A stretch of DNA of 64,000 nt from Telluria mixta (GTDB lineage Bacteria > Pseudomonadota > Gammaproteobacteria > Burkholderiales > Burkholderiaceae_D): positions 1,798,001 through 1,862,000 of the forward strand of contig NZ_CP119520.1 in the NCBI RefSeq assembly GCF_029223865.1, written 5' to 3'. Numbering within the stretch: the stretch's first letter is position 1; each line of letters starts with the position of its first letter. The notes beneath the pieces are model-generated. The model was not told where the DNA came from and ran no database searches. It worked only from the letters and a program-made list of their open reading frames with translations. Positions 8,775-16,425 of the stretch are shown here, one piece after another. Position numbers and translations under genes: made by a program.

Positions 8775-9389
8775 ATGAGTAATGAGAAGCAGGTCGATTC
8801 AGGCCGGCGAGGCTTGCTCGTGGCTACATGCGCGGCGGGTGGCGTTGTCGGTGTTTCAACGGCCGGGGTGCTGGTCAGTACGTTGCAGCCCTCCGAACGA
8901 GCGAAGGCGGCCGGTGCACCGGTCGAAGTGGATATTTCCGACGTCAAGCCGGGCGAAATGAAAGTCGTGGAATGGCGCGGCAAGCCCGTCTGGATCCTGC
9001 GTCGTACCCCCGAAATGCTGGCCAGCCTGCCGAAGAACGACAGCCTGGTCGCCGATCCGAATTCCGATAAATCGTTCCAGATACCGGTGCCGGAATACGC
9101 GAAAAACGAATTCCGCGCGCGCCAGGATCACAAGGAAGTCCTGGTTACCGTCGGCATCTGTTCCCACCTGGGCTGCTCGCCCTCTTCCCGCTTTACCGAA
9201 GGCCCCCAGCCGAACCTGCCGGACGACTGGCACGGCGGCTTCCTGTGCCCCTGCCACGGTTCGACGTTCGACCTGTCGGGCCGCGTCTTCAAAAACAAGC
9301 CGGCGCCGGCCAACCTCGATGTTCCCCCGTACATGTATCTGTCCGACAACAAGATCGTGATCGGCAAAGACGAGAAAGGCGAGGCATAA
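8775..9389 (+). CDS. petA: Cytochrome bc1 complex, Rieske iron-sulfur subunit
   Basis: 204 residues. The Rieske subunit passes electrons from ubiquinol to cytochrome c1. A twin-arginine start (GRRGLL, residues 10-15) is followed by a hydrophobic anchor, as expected for Tat-inserted Rieske proteins. The [2Fe-2S] ligands are in CSHLGC (129-134) and CPCH (158-161), with the GST motif following. The ATG at 8775 has GGAG six bases upstream; an in-frame TTG at 8703 lies before the ribosome site and is unlikely. First gene of petABC. Confidence 0.96.
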   Translation: MSNEKQVDSGRRGLLVATCAAGGVVGVSTAGVLVSTLQPSERAKAAGAPVEVDISDVKPGEMKVVEWRGKPVWILRRTPEMLASLPKNDSLVADPNSDKSFQIPVPEYAKNEFRARQDHKEVLVTVGICSHLGCSPSSRFTEGPQPNLPDDWHGGFLCPCHGSTFDLSGRVFKNKPAPANLDVPPYMYLSDNKIVIGKDEKGEA

Positions 9390-9390
9390 G

Positions 9391-10806
9391 ATGGGCGCAG
9401 CGTTCAAGGACACCAAACTCCCGGCCGACGCGCCGAAAAGCCACAAGGCCCTGGCCTGGGTCGACGACCGCTTCCCGCTGTCGAAGCTGTGGAACGACCA
9501 GTGGGGCCGCTACTATGCCCCGAAGAACTTCAACATCTGGTACCTGTTCGGCTCGCTGGCCATGCTGGTGCTCGTGCTGCAGATCGTCACCGGCATCTTC
9601 CTGACCATGCACTACAAGCCGGACGCGGGTCTCGCGTTCGGTTCCGTCGAATACATCATGCGCGAAGTCCCGTGGGGCTGGCTCGTGCGCTACATGCACT
9701 CGACGGGCGCCTCGGCCTTCTTCATCGTCGTGTACCTGCACATGACCCGCGGCCTGCTGTACGGCTCGTACCGCAAGCCGCGCGAGCTGATCTGGCTGTT
9801 CGGCTTCGCGATCTTCCTGTGCCTGATGGCCGAGGCGTTCTTCGGCTACCTGCTGCCGTGGGGCCAGATGTCGTACTGGGGCGCCCAGGTGATCGTGAAC
9901 CTGTTCGGCGCGATCCCGTTCATCGGCCAGGACCTGTCGCTGTGGATCCGCGGCGACTACGTCGTGTCGGACGCTACGCTGAACCGCTTCTTCGCCTTCC
10001 ACGTGATCGCGATCCCGCTGGTGCTGCTGGGCCTCGTCGCCGCGCACCTGATCGCGCTGCACGAAGTGGGTTCGAACAACCCGGACGGCATCGAGGTCAA
10101 GGAAAACCTGGGCCCGGACGGCCACGGCGTCGACACCATCCCCTCGCATCCGTACTACACGACGAAGGACCTGTTCGGCGTGTCGGCCTTCCTGCTGATC
10201 TACAGCGCCGTCGTGTTCTTCGCGCCTGAGATGGGCGGCTACTTCCTGGAATACAACAACTTCCTGCCGGCCGACTCCCTGAAGACCCCGCCGCACATCG
10301 CGCCGACCTGGTACTTCACACCGTTCTACTCGGTACTGCGCGCGACGACGTCGGACTTCATGTGGGTCGTGATGGCAGGCGTGGCCGCCTACGTCGTGTT
10401 CATCTGGCTGCGTTCGCGCCTGTCGTACAAAACCAAGGTCGCGATCACCGTCGTCGCCATCCTGGCCGAGATCGGCATGCTGCCGCAGGTGCTGGATGCG
10501 AAATTCTGGGGCGTCGTGCTGTTCGGTTCGGCCGTCGTGATCCTGGCGTTCCTGCCGTGGCTGGACCATTCGCCGGTGAAATCGATCCGCTACCGTCCGG
10601 ACTGGCACAAGTACGTGTACGCCGTGTTCTTCGTCGCGTTCCTGACGCTCGGCTACCTCGGCACCCAGTTGCCGACCCCGGCCTACACGCTGCTCGCCCA
10701 GGCCTGCACCCTGCTGTACTTTAGCTTCTTCCTCCTGATGCCGTGGTGGAGCGCGATGGGCCGGTTCAAGCCGGTACCGAAGCGCGTTACGTTCACCCCG
10801 CATTGA
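9391..10806 (+). CDS. petB: Cytochrome b of the bc1 complex
   Basis: 471 residues, eight or more transmembrane helices. Contains the quinol-oxidation and quinone-reduction sites and two b hemes. The N-terminal half has the heme-ligand helices (MHSTGASAFFIVVYLHMTRG and FHVIAIPLVLLGLVAAH), the conserved GYLLPWGQMSYWGA Qo segment, and a PEWY-type site that reads APTWYF here. The start follows the petA stop by one base, indicating tight coupling. Length is slightly above that of mitochondrial cytochrome b because of C-terminal helices, as is usual in betaproteobacteria. Confidence 0.96.
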   Translation: MGAAFKDTKLPADAPKSHKALAWVDDRFPLSKLWNDQWGRYYAPKNFNIWYLFGSLAMLVLVLQIVTGIFLTMHYKPDAGLAFGSVEYIMREVPWGWLVRYMHSTGASAFFIVVYLHMTRGLLYGSYRKPRELIWLFGFAIFLCLMAEAFFGYLLPWGQMSYWGAQVIVNLFGAIPFIGQDLSLWIRGDYVVSDATLNRFFAFHVIAIPLVLLGLVAAHLIALHEVGSNNPDGIEVKENLGPDGHGVDTIPSHPYYTTKDLFGVSAFLLIYSAVVFFAPEMGGYFLEYNNFLPADSLKTPPHIAPTWYFTPFYSVLRATTSDFMWVVMAGVAAYVVFIWLRSRLSYKTKVAITVVAILAEIGMLPQVLDAKFWGVVLFGSAVVILAFLPWLDHSPVKSIRYRPDWHKYVYAVFFVAFLTLGYLGTQLPTPAYTLLAQACTLLYFSFFLLMPWWSAMGRFKPVPKRVTFTPH

Positions 10807-10832
10807 TTCCGGAAACTAGCCAAAGGACAACC

Positions 10833-11597
10833 ATGATGTTTTTTTCGAAAAAACTGCTCGCGGTCCTGGCCCTGCTGCCGGGATTCGTGTTCGCAAACGA
10901 AGGGACGGTCGCGCTCGACCGGGCGCCGGAACGCACCGACATCGCGTCGCTGCAAAACGGCGCCAAGCTGTTCGTCAACTACTGCCTGAACTGCCATTCC
11001 GCATCGTCGATGCGCTACAATCGCCTGCGCGATCTGGGTTTGAGCGAAGACCAGATCAGGAACAACCTGCTGTTCTCGGGCGAGAAGGTGGGCGACATGA
11101 TGACGATCGCAATGCGTCCCGCGGATGCGAAATCCTGGTTCGGCGCCGTGCCGCCGGACCTGTCGGTGATCACGCGCGCACGCGCCTCGAGCGCCGGTAC
11201 GGGCCCCGACTACATCTACACTTACCTGCGCACTTTCTACAAGGACGACGCCCGTCCGACCGGCTGGAACAACCTGGTCGTGCCGAACGTCGCCATGCCG
11301 CACGTGCTGTGGCAGATGCAGGGTGTGCGCACGGTCAAGATGGTCGAGGAACCGGACCCGCACGAAGCAGGCAAGAAAGTGCACCGCTTCGCCGGCTTCG
11401 AACAGGTGACGCCGGGCACGCTGAGCCCCCAGGAGTTCGACTCGCAGGTGGCCGACCTCGTCGCGTACATGGACTGGATGGCCGAACCGGCGCGCGATTT
11501 TCGCAAGCGCCTGGGTGCGATCGTCGTGATTTTCCTCGCTTTCTTCTCTTTCCTGGCCTGGTCGTTGAATGCTTCTTATTGGAAAGACGTAAAGTGA
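10833..11597 (+). CDS. petC: Cytochrome c1 of the bc1 complex
   Basis: 254 residues with a signal peptide (cleavage after VFA, near residue 21). One covalent heme site, CLNCH (51-55), and a Met-ligand region further on, then a C-terminal anchor helix (about 229-247) ending in WKDVK. It accepts electrons from the Rieske protein and passes them to soluble cytochrome c. The start at ATG 10833 is supported by AAAGGA about six bases upstream; the longer in-frame extension to 10743 overlaps petB and is not homologous. Third gene of petABC. Confidence 0.95.
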   Translation: MMFFSKKLLAVLALLPGFVFANEGTVALDRAPERTDIASLQNGAKLFVNYCLNCHSASSMRYNRLRDLGLSEDQIRNNLLFSGEKVGDMMTIAMRPADAKSWFGAVPPDLSVITRARASSAGTGPDYIYTYLRTFYKDDARPTGWNNLVVPNVAMPHVLWQMQGVRTVKMVEEPDPHEAGKKVHRFAGFEQVTPGTLSPQEFDSQVADLVAYMDWMAEPARDFRKRLGAIVVIFLAFFSFLAWSLNASYWKDVK

Positions 11598-11611
11598 CTT
11601 GATTGCCCGGT

Positions 11612-11661
11612 TATAATGCGGGCAATGTCTATTCGGGGTGAGCCGCCTGGCGCTTCACCCC
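11612..11661 (+). promoter_or_regulatory. sspA promoter -10 followed by terminator-like hairpin
   Basis: TATAAT at 11612-11617 follows the petC stop by 14 bases. About 18 bases after it begins an inverted repeat GGGGTGA (11635-11641) / TCACCCC (11655-11661), followed by TTTG. The hairpin either ends petABC transcripts or, if transcription starts at this -10, sits at the very 5' end of the sspA message. No clear -35 is seen. Confidence 0.45.
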
Positions 11662-11687
11662 TTTGTTTCTTGAAGGAACTATAAACC

Positions 11688-12299
11688 ATGATGGTTCTCT
11701 ACTCCGGCACCACGTGCCCGTTCTCCCAGCGCTGCCGCCTGGTCCTGTTCGAAAAGGGCATGGACTTCGAAGTGCGCGACGTGGATTTGTTTAACAAGCC
11801 CGAGGACATCTCGACGATGAATCCATACGGCCAGGTGCCGATCCTGGTCGAGCGCGAACTGATTCTGTACGAATCGAACATCATCAACGAATACATCGAC
11901 GAGCGCTTCCCGCATCCGCAGCTGATGCCGGCCGACCCGCTCATGCGCGCCCGTGCCCGCCTGATGCTGTTCAACTTCGAGAAGGAACTGTTCGTCCACG
12001 TCAACACGCTCGAAAACGAGCGCAACAAGGTGGGCGACAAGAGCCACGACAAGGCACGCGCCGAAATCCGCGACCGCCTGACGACCCTGGCCCCGCTGTT
12101 CCTGAAGAACAAGTACATGCTGGGCGACGAGTTCTCGATGCTGGACGTGGCCATCGCTCCGCTGCTGTGGCGCCTGGATCACTATGGCATCGAACTGTCG
12201 AAGACCGCGGCGCCGCTGATGAAGTACGCCGAGCGCATCTTCTCGCGTCCGGCCTACATCGAGGCCCTGACCCCGTCCGAAAAGGTGATGCGCCGCTAA
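11688..12299 (+). CDS. sspA: Stringent starvation protein A
   Basis: 203-residue RNA-polymerase-associated protein with a glutathione S-transferase fold. The N-terminal thioredoxin-like part has SGTTCPFSQRCRLVLFEKGM, and the cis-Pro motif NPYGQVPILVER is present. The C-terminal helical domain contains the DEFSMLDVAIAPLLWRLDHYGI stretch typical of SspA. It lacks enzyme activity in known members and acts in stationary phase and acid stress. Located between petABC and sspB, a conserved arrangement in betaproteobacteria. Confidence 0.94.
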   Translation: MMVLYSGTTCPFSQRCRLVLFEKGMDFEVRDVDLFNKPEDISTMNPYGQVPILVERELILYESNIINEYIDERFPHPQLMPADPLMRARARLMLFNFEKELFVHVNTLENERNKVGDKSHDKARAEIRDRLTTLAPLFLKNKYMLGDEFSMLDVAIAPLLWRLDHYGIELSKTAAPLMKYAERIFSRPAYIEALTPSEKVMRR

Positions 12300-12315
12300 C
12301 GCGCCACCTTCGTTG

Positions 12316-12361
12316 CACGCCAGTTTACGACGCCGCAGGCGAATCGAAGTACACTGGCGTG
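12316..12361. repeat. Long inverted repeat between sspA and sspB
   Basis: Arms CACGCCAGTTTAC (12316-12328) and GTACACTGGCGTG (12349-12361) pair over 13 positions with one mismatch. They enclose a second small hairpin CGCC-GCA-GGCG. It fills most of the 90-base intercistronic gap and has no T-run after it, so it looks like an mRNA-processing or stability structure more than a terminator. Confidence 0.5.
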
Positions 12362-12389
12362 TAACATCTCGCATCATTTCGATCACACC

Positions 12390-12863
12390 ATGCCAGACAT
12401 CTCCACCAAGCCGTACCTGCTGCGCGCCATTTACGAATGGTGCACGGACAGCGGCTACACGCCTTACCTGGCCGTCAAGGTCGACGCCGCCACCACGGTT
12501 CCGATGGAATACGTGAAAAAGGGCGAGATCATCCTGAACATCAGCTACGGTGCGACCTCCGGGCTGAAAATGGACAACGACGCGATCACCTTCCGGGCAC
12601 GCTTCAACGGCGTCTCGCGCGAGCTGTACATTCCGGTGCACAACGTACTGGCCATCTACGCCAACGAAAACGGCCAGGGCATGGCCTTCGACGTCACGAC
12701 GACGGCCGCGGACCTGCCCCCGTCCACGCCGGAACCGGTCGCCGCGCCAGCTCCTGGCCTGGCCGCCGTCCCGGCCAAGACCTCCGAGGTGTCGCATGTT
12801 CCCGACGATGATGACGAACCACCCAAAAAAGGTGGGCGTCCCACGTTGACCCGGATCAAATAA
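12390..12863 (+). CDS. sspB: ClpXP adaptor / specificity-enhancing factor SspB
   Basis: 157 residues. SspB binds ssrA-tagged proteins and delivers them to ClpXP. The globular domain (about 1-110) has the typical PYLLRAIYEWC start and the NISYGATSGLKMDNDAITFRARF region that forms the tag-binding groove. A flexible Pro/Ala-rich linker follows, ending in a short basic tail (GGRPTLTRIK) that matches the ClpX-binding peptide of the family. It follows sspA, as in most proteobacteria. Confidence 0.93.
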   Translation: MPDISTKPYLLRAIYEWCTDSGYTPYLAVKVDAATTVPMEYVKKGEIILNISYGATSGLKMDNDAITFRARFNGVSRELYIPVHNVLAIYANENGQGMAFDVTTTAADLPPSTPEPVAAPAPGLAAVPAKTSEVSHVPDDDDEPPKKGGRPTLTRIK

Positions 12864-12872
12864 GGGTATAAT
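12846..12872 (+). promoter_or_regulatory. Promoter of tRNA-Thr inside the sspB 3' end
   Basis: A -35 TTGACC (12846-12851) and a -10 TATAAT (12867-12872) are separated by 15 bases, slightly short. The -10 ends 12 bases before the first tRNA base, as expected for a tRNA promoter. The -35 lies within the last codons of sspB. Confidence 0.65.
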
Positions 12873-12884
12873 TCTGGCCACATT

Positions 12885-12960
12885 GCCGGCTTAGCTCATC
12901 AGGTAGAGCAGTTGATTTGTAATCATCAGGTGGCGGGTTCGAGTCCTGCAGCCGGCACCA
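12885..12960 (+). tRNA. tRNA-Thr (anticodon UGU)
   Basis: 76 bases including an encoded CCA end. The acceptor stem GCCGGCT/AGCCGGC pairs fully and the D-arm GCTC/GAGC is present. The anticodon loop TTTGTAA gives anticodon TGT, with stem GTTGA/TCATC including one U-U mismatch. The T-arm GCGGG-TTCGAGT-CCTGC has the invariant TTC. The body closely resembles E. coli tRNA-Thr(UGU). Confidence 0.95.
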
Positions 12961-12978
12961 AGATTCAGCAGTAAAAAC

Positions 12979-13011
12979 AAAGGGTTACGCGCTCACGCAC
13001 GTAACCCTTTT
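12979..13011. terminator. Bidirectional rho-independent terminator
   Basis: The stem GGGTTACG (12982-12989) / CGTAACCC (13000-13007) is flanked by AAA on the left and TTTT on the right. It can end both the tRNA transcript on the plus strand and the PEP-CTERM gene transcript on the minus strand. Confidence 0.85.
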
Positions 13012-13033
13012 GTATTTGGGCGCACAGGAAAGC

Positions 13034-13654
13034 TTACGAACGTCTGCGGCGCACCAGCCCGAGCATACCGATGCCCAGCAGCGCCAGCGACGCCGGTTCC
13101 GGCACGCCCGCCGCCGGCGTCGCGGCAGCGGTGTCGACGTTCAGGATATCGAATGCCCAATGCGCATCGCGCTTGTCGCCGGCCGCGTCGACGAAGCCAT
13201 TGCGGAAGTTCTGGGCGGCCACGCCGTCGCGCGCGAAGCCCTCGGCGAGATTCGATCCGACGGCGAAGTTGTCGAACTGCTGGACCGTCACCGTGTAGGT
13301 CCCCGCCGCCAACTCGGTCGTGTAGTTGACGTCATAGCAGCGGCCCGTCATGACATCGGCTGCCACGTCACCGCACATGGCATCGTCCTGCTCATGGAGT
13401 TTGGCGCCCGTACCGTCGAACAGCGACAGGATCGGGTCGAAGCCGCCGCGGGCGATCGTGTCGCCGAGCGCATTCACGCCACCGGCATACGACCAGCTGC
13501 GCAGGTTCACGGTCGACGTGCCGCTCACCGTGAACGTGAAGCGCTGCACGTCGTTGTCGTGATTGAACGCGCCCGTGAAGGACAGGCCGGCAGCCTGTGC
13601 GCCAGTCGTAAAAACAGCCAAGGCCAGCATGCCGGCGACGGTTTTCAATGTCAT
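13034..13654 (-). CDS. PEP-CTERM sorted extracellular protein
   Basis: 206 residues. A signal peptide (cleavage after AQA, residue 21) is followed by a beta-rich domain resembling the bacterial pre-peptidase C-terminal type, with DNDVQRFTFTVSG and ELAAGTYTVTVQQFDN. The C-terminus is a sorting signal: VPEPASLALLGIGMLGL followed by RRRRS. That tripartite tail is the substrate signal for exosortase XrtA, which is encoded at 62351-63901. The biochemical function is unknown. A sigma-54 promoter with an upstream activator site lies in front (13695-13776), linking it to the PEP-CTERM regulon. Confidence 0.9.
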   Translation of the reverse strand: MTLKTVAGMLALAVFTTGAQAAGLSFTGAFNHDNDVQRFTFTVSGTSTVNLRSWSYAGGVNALGDTIARGGFDPILSLFDGTGAKLHEQDDAMCGDVAADVMTGRCYDVNYTTELAAGTYTVTVQQFDNFAVGSNLAEGFARDGVAAQNFRNGFVDAAGDKRDAHWAFDILNVDTAAATPAAGVPEPASLALLGIGMLGLVRRRRS

Positions 13655-13694
13655 TCTTATTCCCTAGGGTTATTAAGCACTAGGAAACCAAAGC

Positions 13695-13776
13695 AGCAAA
13701 ACTTGTGCCATTACAAGATGCAATTGATTTACATAGAGAATTTGCTTTATGCGCCACGAATGTAAAATTATTCGAC
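13695..13776 (-). promoter_or_regulatory. Sigma-54 promoter plus PrsR-like upstream site
   Basis: On the minus strand, TGGCACA-AGTT-TTGCT (13710 to 13695) differs from the sigma-54 consensus TGGCACG-N4-TTGCW at one position and keeps the exact 10-base GG-to-GC spacing. Fifty bases upstream, GTCGAATAATTTTACA (13776 to 13761) matches 12 of 16 positions of the element shared by the other PEP-CTERM promoters here. An IHF-like site with two mismatches lies between them (13717-13729). The activator element overlaps the last codons of rtcA. Confidence 0.7.
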
Positions 13777-14794
13777 ATCATTGCGCTCCACCGTACAACA
13801 GTCGACATCATCACGCCGGTCGAACGTAAACCGCACGGGCAGGAACGTCTCGATCACCTGTGCATTGGTACGCGCATGCATCGACACCTCGTCCAGCGTG
13901 AACCCGCCACCGCCGGCCAGTGCAAGCGGCAACATCATCTGGTCGGCCAGGTATTCGGCAAATGTCGCCTGCGACATGAGGTACTGGCGCGCGCGCTGCA
14001 CCACCTGGCGCGCCACCTGTTCGGAGGTGACGGACTTTTCGCCGAACGCCGTGAACACTTCCGTCGCGTGTTCGTAGTCGAGGGTCAGCATCAAGGCATT
14101 GCCGGGCCCCTGGTCGGCCGGCAGCCCGCGTACCAGCAACTGGCCGTCTCCCCAGTTCATGGCCGTGCCGACGCATTCCAGTTCGCGCTGCGCGACCCGT
14201 CCCGGAATGCCGGCCACGAACGCCTCGGCGTACGCGGCCCGGCGTTCGCCGCGCGTCATCCACGTGCGCGGCCGCAGCTCGGCGCAGGGTTCGACGCGTG
14301 CCAGGACGACGCCGCCGCCGGCAGGATAAAAGCCGAAACGCTCCAGCTGGATGTCGATGCGGGCGCCCATCTCGGCCACGCGCGGGCACCAGGCGCTGCA
14401 GGAATTGCACGGGCGGCGCCATCGGGTTGTGCGTGCCGCCCGCGAGCCGCAAGGTCGACGGTTTGTCCGCCTTCAGCAGGGCCGGCAGCACGGTCTGCAG
14501 CACCAGCGTGCAGCTGCCGGCCGTGCCGATGGCGAATTCGTAGTCGCCGCCGCGGACCGGCCCCGGCACGAACGTCAGGTCCTGGCTGCCGAGCGCCGCG
14601 CCCGTCGCCTCGCCGCCGCACACTTGCATGGCCGCCTGCACGGCCACGAGGTGCTGGCGCATCAGGCCGGGCTTGGCGCGGTTGGCGCGGATGTTCCGGA
14701 TGCGGAATGGCCGCCCCGTGATCATGGCAAGCGTCAGCGCGCTGCGCAGGATCTGCCCGCCGCCCTCGCCCACGGCGCCATCCAGTTCGATCAT
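13768..14794 (-). pseudogene. rtcA: RNA 3'-terminal phosphate cyclase, with one-base frameshift
   Basis: RtcA converts RNA 3'-phosphate to 2',3'-cyclic phosphate with ATP. The first part (start ATG 14794, AAAGGA six bases upstream) reads through [19 protein letters not shown] to VQFLQRLVP. The remainder, from [19 protein letters not shown] to the stop at 13768, is in another frame. An extra G in GGG at 14384-14386 accounts for the shift; removing one base gives 341 residues, the normal family length, with the GFYPAGGG motif and the catalytic-His region intact. It is either a recent frameshift mutation or a sequencing error. It follows rtcB by 24 bases, as an rtcBA operon. Confidence 0.85.
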
Positions 14795-14818
14795 GTCATG
14801 TCCTTTCATCCCCTCACT

Positions 14819-16057
14819 TCATCCCTTAACGCAGACGACCTGCTTCAGGACGTGCACAACCTCCACGAGGTCGCTCTGTGCCTGCATCACGGCGTCGATG
14901 TCCTTGTAGGCCATCGGGATCTCGTCGATCACGTCGGCATCCTTGCGGCATTCGACGCCCTCGGTGGCGCGCACCTGGTCGTCGACCGAGAAACGGCGCT
15001 TCGCCTCGGTGCGGCTCATGGTACGGCCGGCGCCGTGGCTGCAGCTGTGGAAGCTCTCCGGGTTACCCTTGCCGCGCACGATGTAGCTCTTGGCGCCCAT
15101 CGATCCCGGAATGATACCCAGCTCGCCCTCGCGTGCCGACACCGCGCCCTTGCGCGTGACCAGCACGTCCTTGCCGAAGTGATGCTCCTTCTGCACGTAG
15201 TTGTGGTGGCAGTTCACCGCTTCCACGTGCGTCTCGAACGGCTTCTTGATGACCGTGCGCACGGCCGCGATCAGGTTCTGCATCATCACTTCGCGATTCA
15301 TGCGTGCGAACTTCTGCGCCCAGCCCACTGCTTCGACATAGTCGTCGTAGTGCTGCGTCCCTTCCGGCAGGTACGCGAGGTCCTGGTCCGGCAGGTTGAT
15401 GAAGTGGGTGCGCATGTCCTGCTTGGCCACCTCGATGAAGTGCGATCCGATCGCATTGCCGACGCCGCGCGAGCCGGAGTGCAGCATGAACCATACGAAG
15501 CCCTGCTCGTCCAGGCAGATCTCGATGAAGTGGTTGCCGGTGCCGAGCGTACCCAGGTGCTTGTAGTTGTTCGTGTTCTTCAGCTTCGGCGTCTTCAGGC
15601 AGATGACGTCGAATTCGTCCTTCAGCGCCATCCACGCCTGGTCGACGGCCTGCGGCGGGGTGTCCCACGAGCCCTTGTCGCGTCCCTTGAAGCCGCGCGT
15701 CTTCGGCGACATCCCGTGCGGAACGGAACGCTCGATGGCGCTGCGCAACGGGCCCAGGTTGTCCGGCAGGTCGTTCGCGCTCAGGGTCGTCTTGGCGGCC
15801 ATCATGCCGCAGCCGATGTCGACACCGACCGCGGCCGGGATCACAGCGCCCAGTGTGGGAATCACGCTGCCGATCGTCGAGCCCTTGCCCAGATGGACGT
15901 CAGGCATCGCCGCCATGTGTTTATAGATGAACGGCATGCGTGCCGTGTTGGCCAGCTGGCGCTTGGCCTCCTCTTCGACCGGGACGCCGCGCGTCCACAT
16001 CTTGACCGGGCGGCCGCCTTCGACGTTCAGCACGTCGTAGTGTTCATGTTTCGTCAT
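14819..16057 (-). CDS. rtcB: RNA ligase RtcB
   Basis: 412 residues. GTP-dependent ligase joining RNA 2',3'-cyclic phosphate (or 3'-phosphate) and 5'-OH ends via a guanylated histidine, with Mn2+. Visible family motifs: VDIGCGMMAAKT near the start (metal-binding Asp and Cys), GTGNHFIEICLDEQG, HSGSRGVGN, and near the end SCSHGAGRTMSR, which contains the GMP-accepting His. Start ATG 16057 chosen because the region upstream is not homologous. Its ATG overlaps the stop of a small upstream ORF (ATGA). First large gene of the rtcB-rtcA RNA-repair pair; the usual activator gene rtcR is not in this window. Confidence 0.95.
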   Translation of the reverse strand: MTKHEHYDVLNVEGGRPVKMWTRGVPVEEEAKRQLANTARMPFIYKHMAAMPDVHLGKGSTIGSVIPTLGAVIPAAVGVDIGCGMMAAKTTLSANDLPDNLGPLRSAIERSVPHGMSPKTRGFKGRDKGSWDTPPQAVDQAWMALKDEFDVICLKTPKLKNTNNYKHLGTLGTGNHFIEICLDEQGFVWFMLHSGSRGVGNAIGSHFIEVAKQDMRTHFINLPDQDLAYLPEGTQHYDDYVEAVGWAQKFARMNREVMMQNLIAAVRTVIKKPFETHVEAVNCHHNYVQKEHHFGKDVLVTRKGAVSAREGELGIIPGSMGAKSYIVRGKGNPESFHSCSHGAGRTMSRTEAKRRFSVDDQVRATEGVECRKDADVIDEIPMAYKDIDAVMQAQSDLVEVVHVLKQVVCVKG

Positions 16058-16248
16058 TTCTGTCTCTCTTCGTAACTTCGTAATGAGTGGCGAAACGTGC
16101 ACGGACAACCGTGCCCTCGTGGATTGCGATGTAGTACCTGGGCGCTCACGCCTTGTGCGTCGATGCATACCGACAGCGCCTGGGGCCTGCCGCCCCTTCC
16201 TTTGCTGCTCCGTGCGCCGGCCGTGCCGACGCTGATTGTCCATCCCAT
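16054..16248 (-). CDS. Possible small ORF coupled to rtcB
   Basis: A 64-codon ORF whose stop codon overlaps the rtcB start codon in an ATGA arrangement. A strong ribosome site AAGGAG (16260 to 16255) lies six bases before ATG 16248; another ATG three bases upstream is also possible. The product would be basic (MGWTISVGTAGARSSKGRGG start) with three Cys and no signal peptide. I do not recognise it. It could be a genuine small protein, a leader ORF that couples translation to rtcB, or a chance reading frame. Confidence 0.35.
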   Translation of the reverse strand: MGWTISVGTAGARSSKGRGGRPQALSVCIDAQGVSAQVLHRNPRGHGCPCTFRHSLRSYEERQK

Positions 16249-16315
16249 CATCGTCTCCTTCCATTTACAGCGCAATCGATTCGATCTCGCCGACCCAGTG
16301 GCCGGCGGCCAAGAT

Positions 16316-16329
16316 GCGATTTCACGGCC
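16316..16329 (-). promoter_or_regulatory. Weak sigma-54-like element upstream of rtcBA
   Basis: Minus-strand GGCCGTGAAATCGC has GG and GC separated by exactly 10 bases, as in -24/-12 promoters. The surrounding consensus is weak. It deserves mention because rtcBA operons are classically driven by sigma-54 with RtcR; a start here would lie about 50 bases before the small ORF. Confidence 0.3.
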
Positions 16330-16388
16330 TGTACCGCCAATGCTGCGTTCTGTCGCAATCGACGGGTTCCATGCAGGGTGTTTGCCTA

Positions 16389-16410
16389 TAGTGATTCCAT
16401 CAGATCACTA
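16389..16410. promoter_or_regulatory. Dyad operator in the promoter of the DUF2807 gene
   Basis: TAGTGAT (16389-16395) and ATCACTA (16404-16410) form a perfect 7-base inverted repeat with an 8-base spacer. It overlaps a possible -10 (TATAGT, 16387-16392) and ends 15 bases before the ATG, the position of a repressor operator. Confidence 0.45.
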
Positions 16411-16425
16411 TTTGGAGACCCCGAC

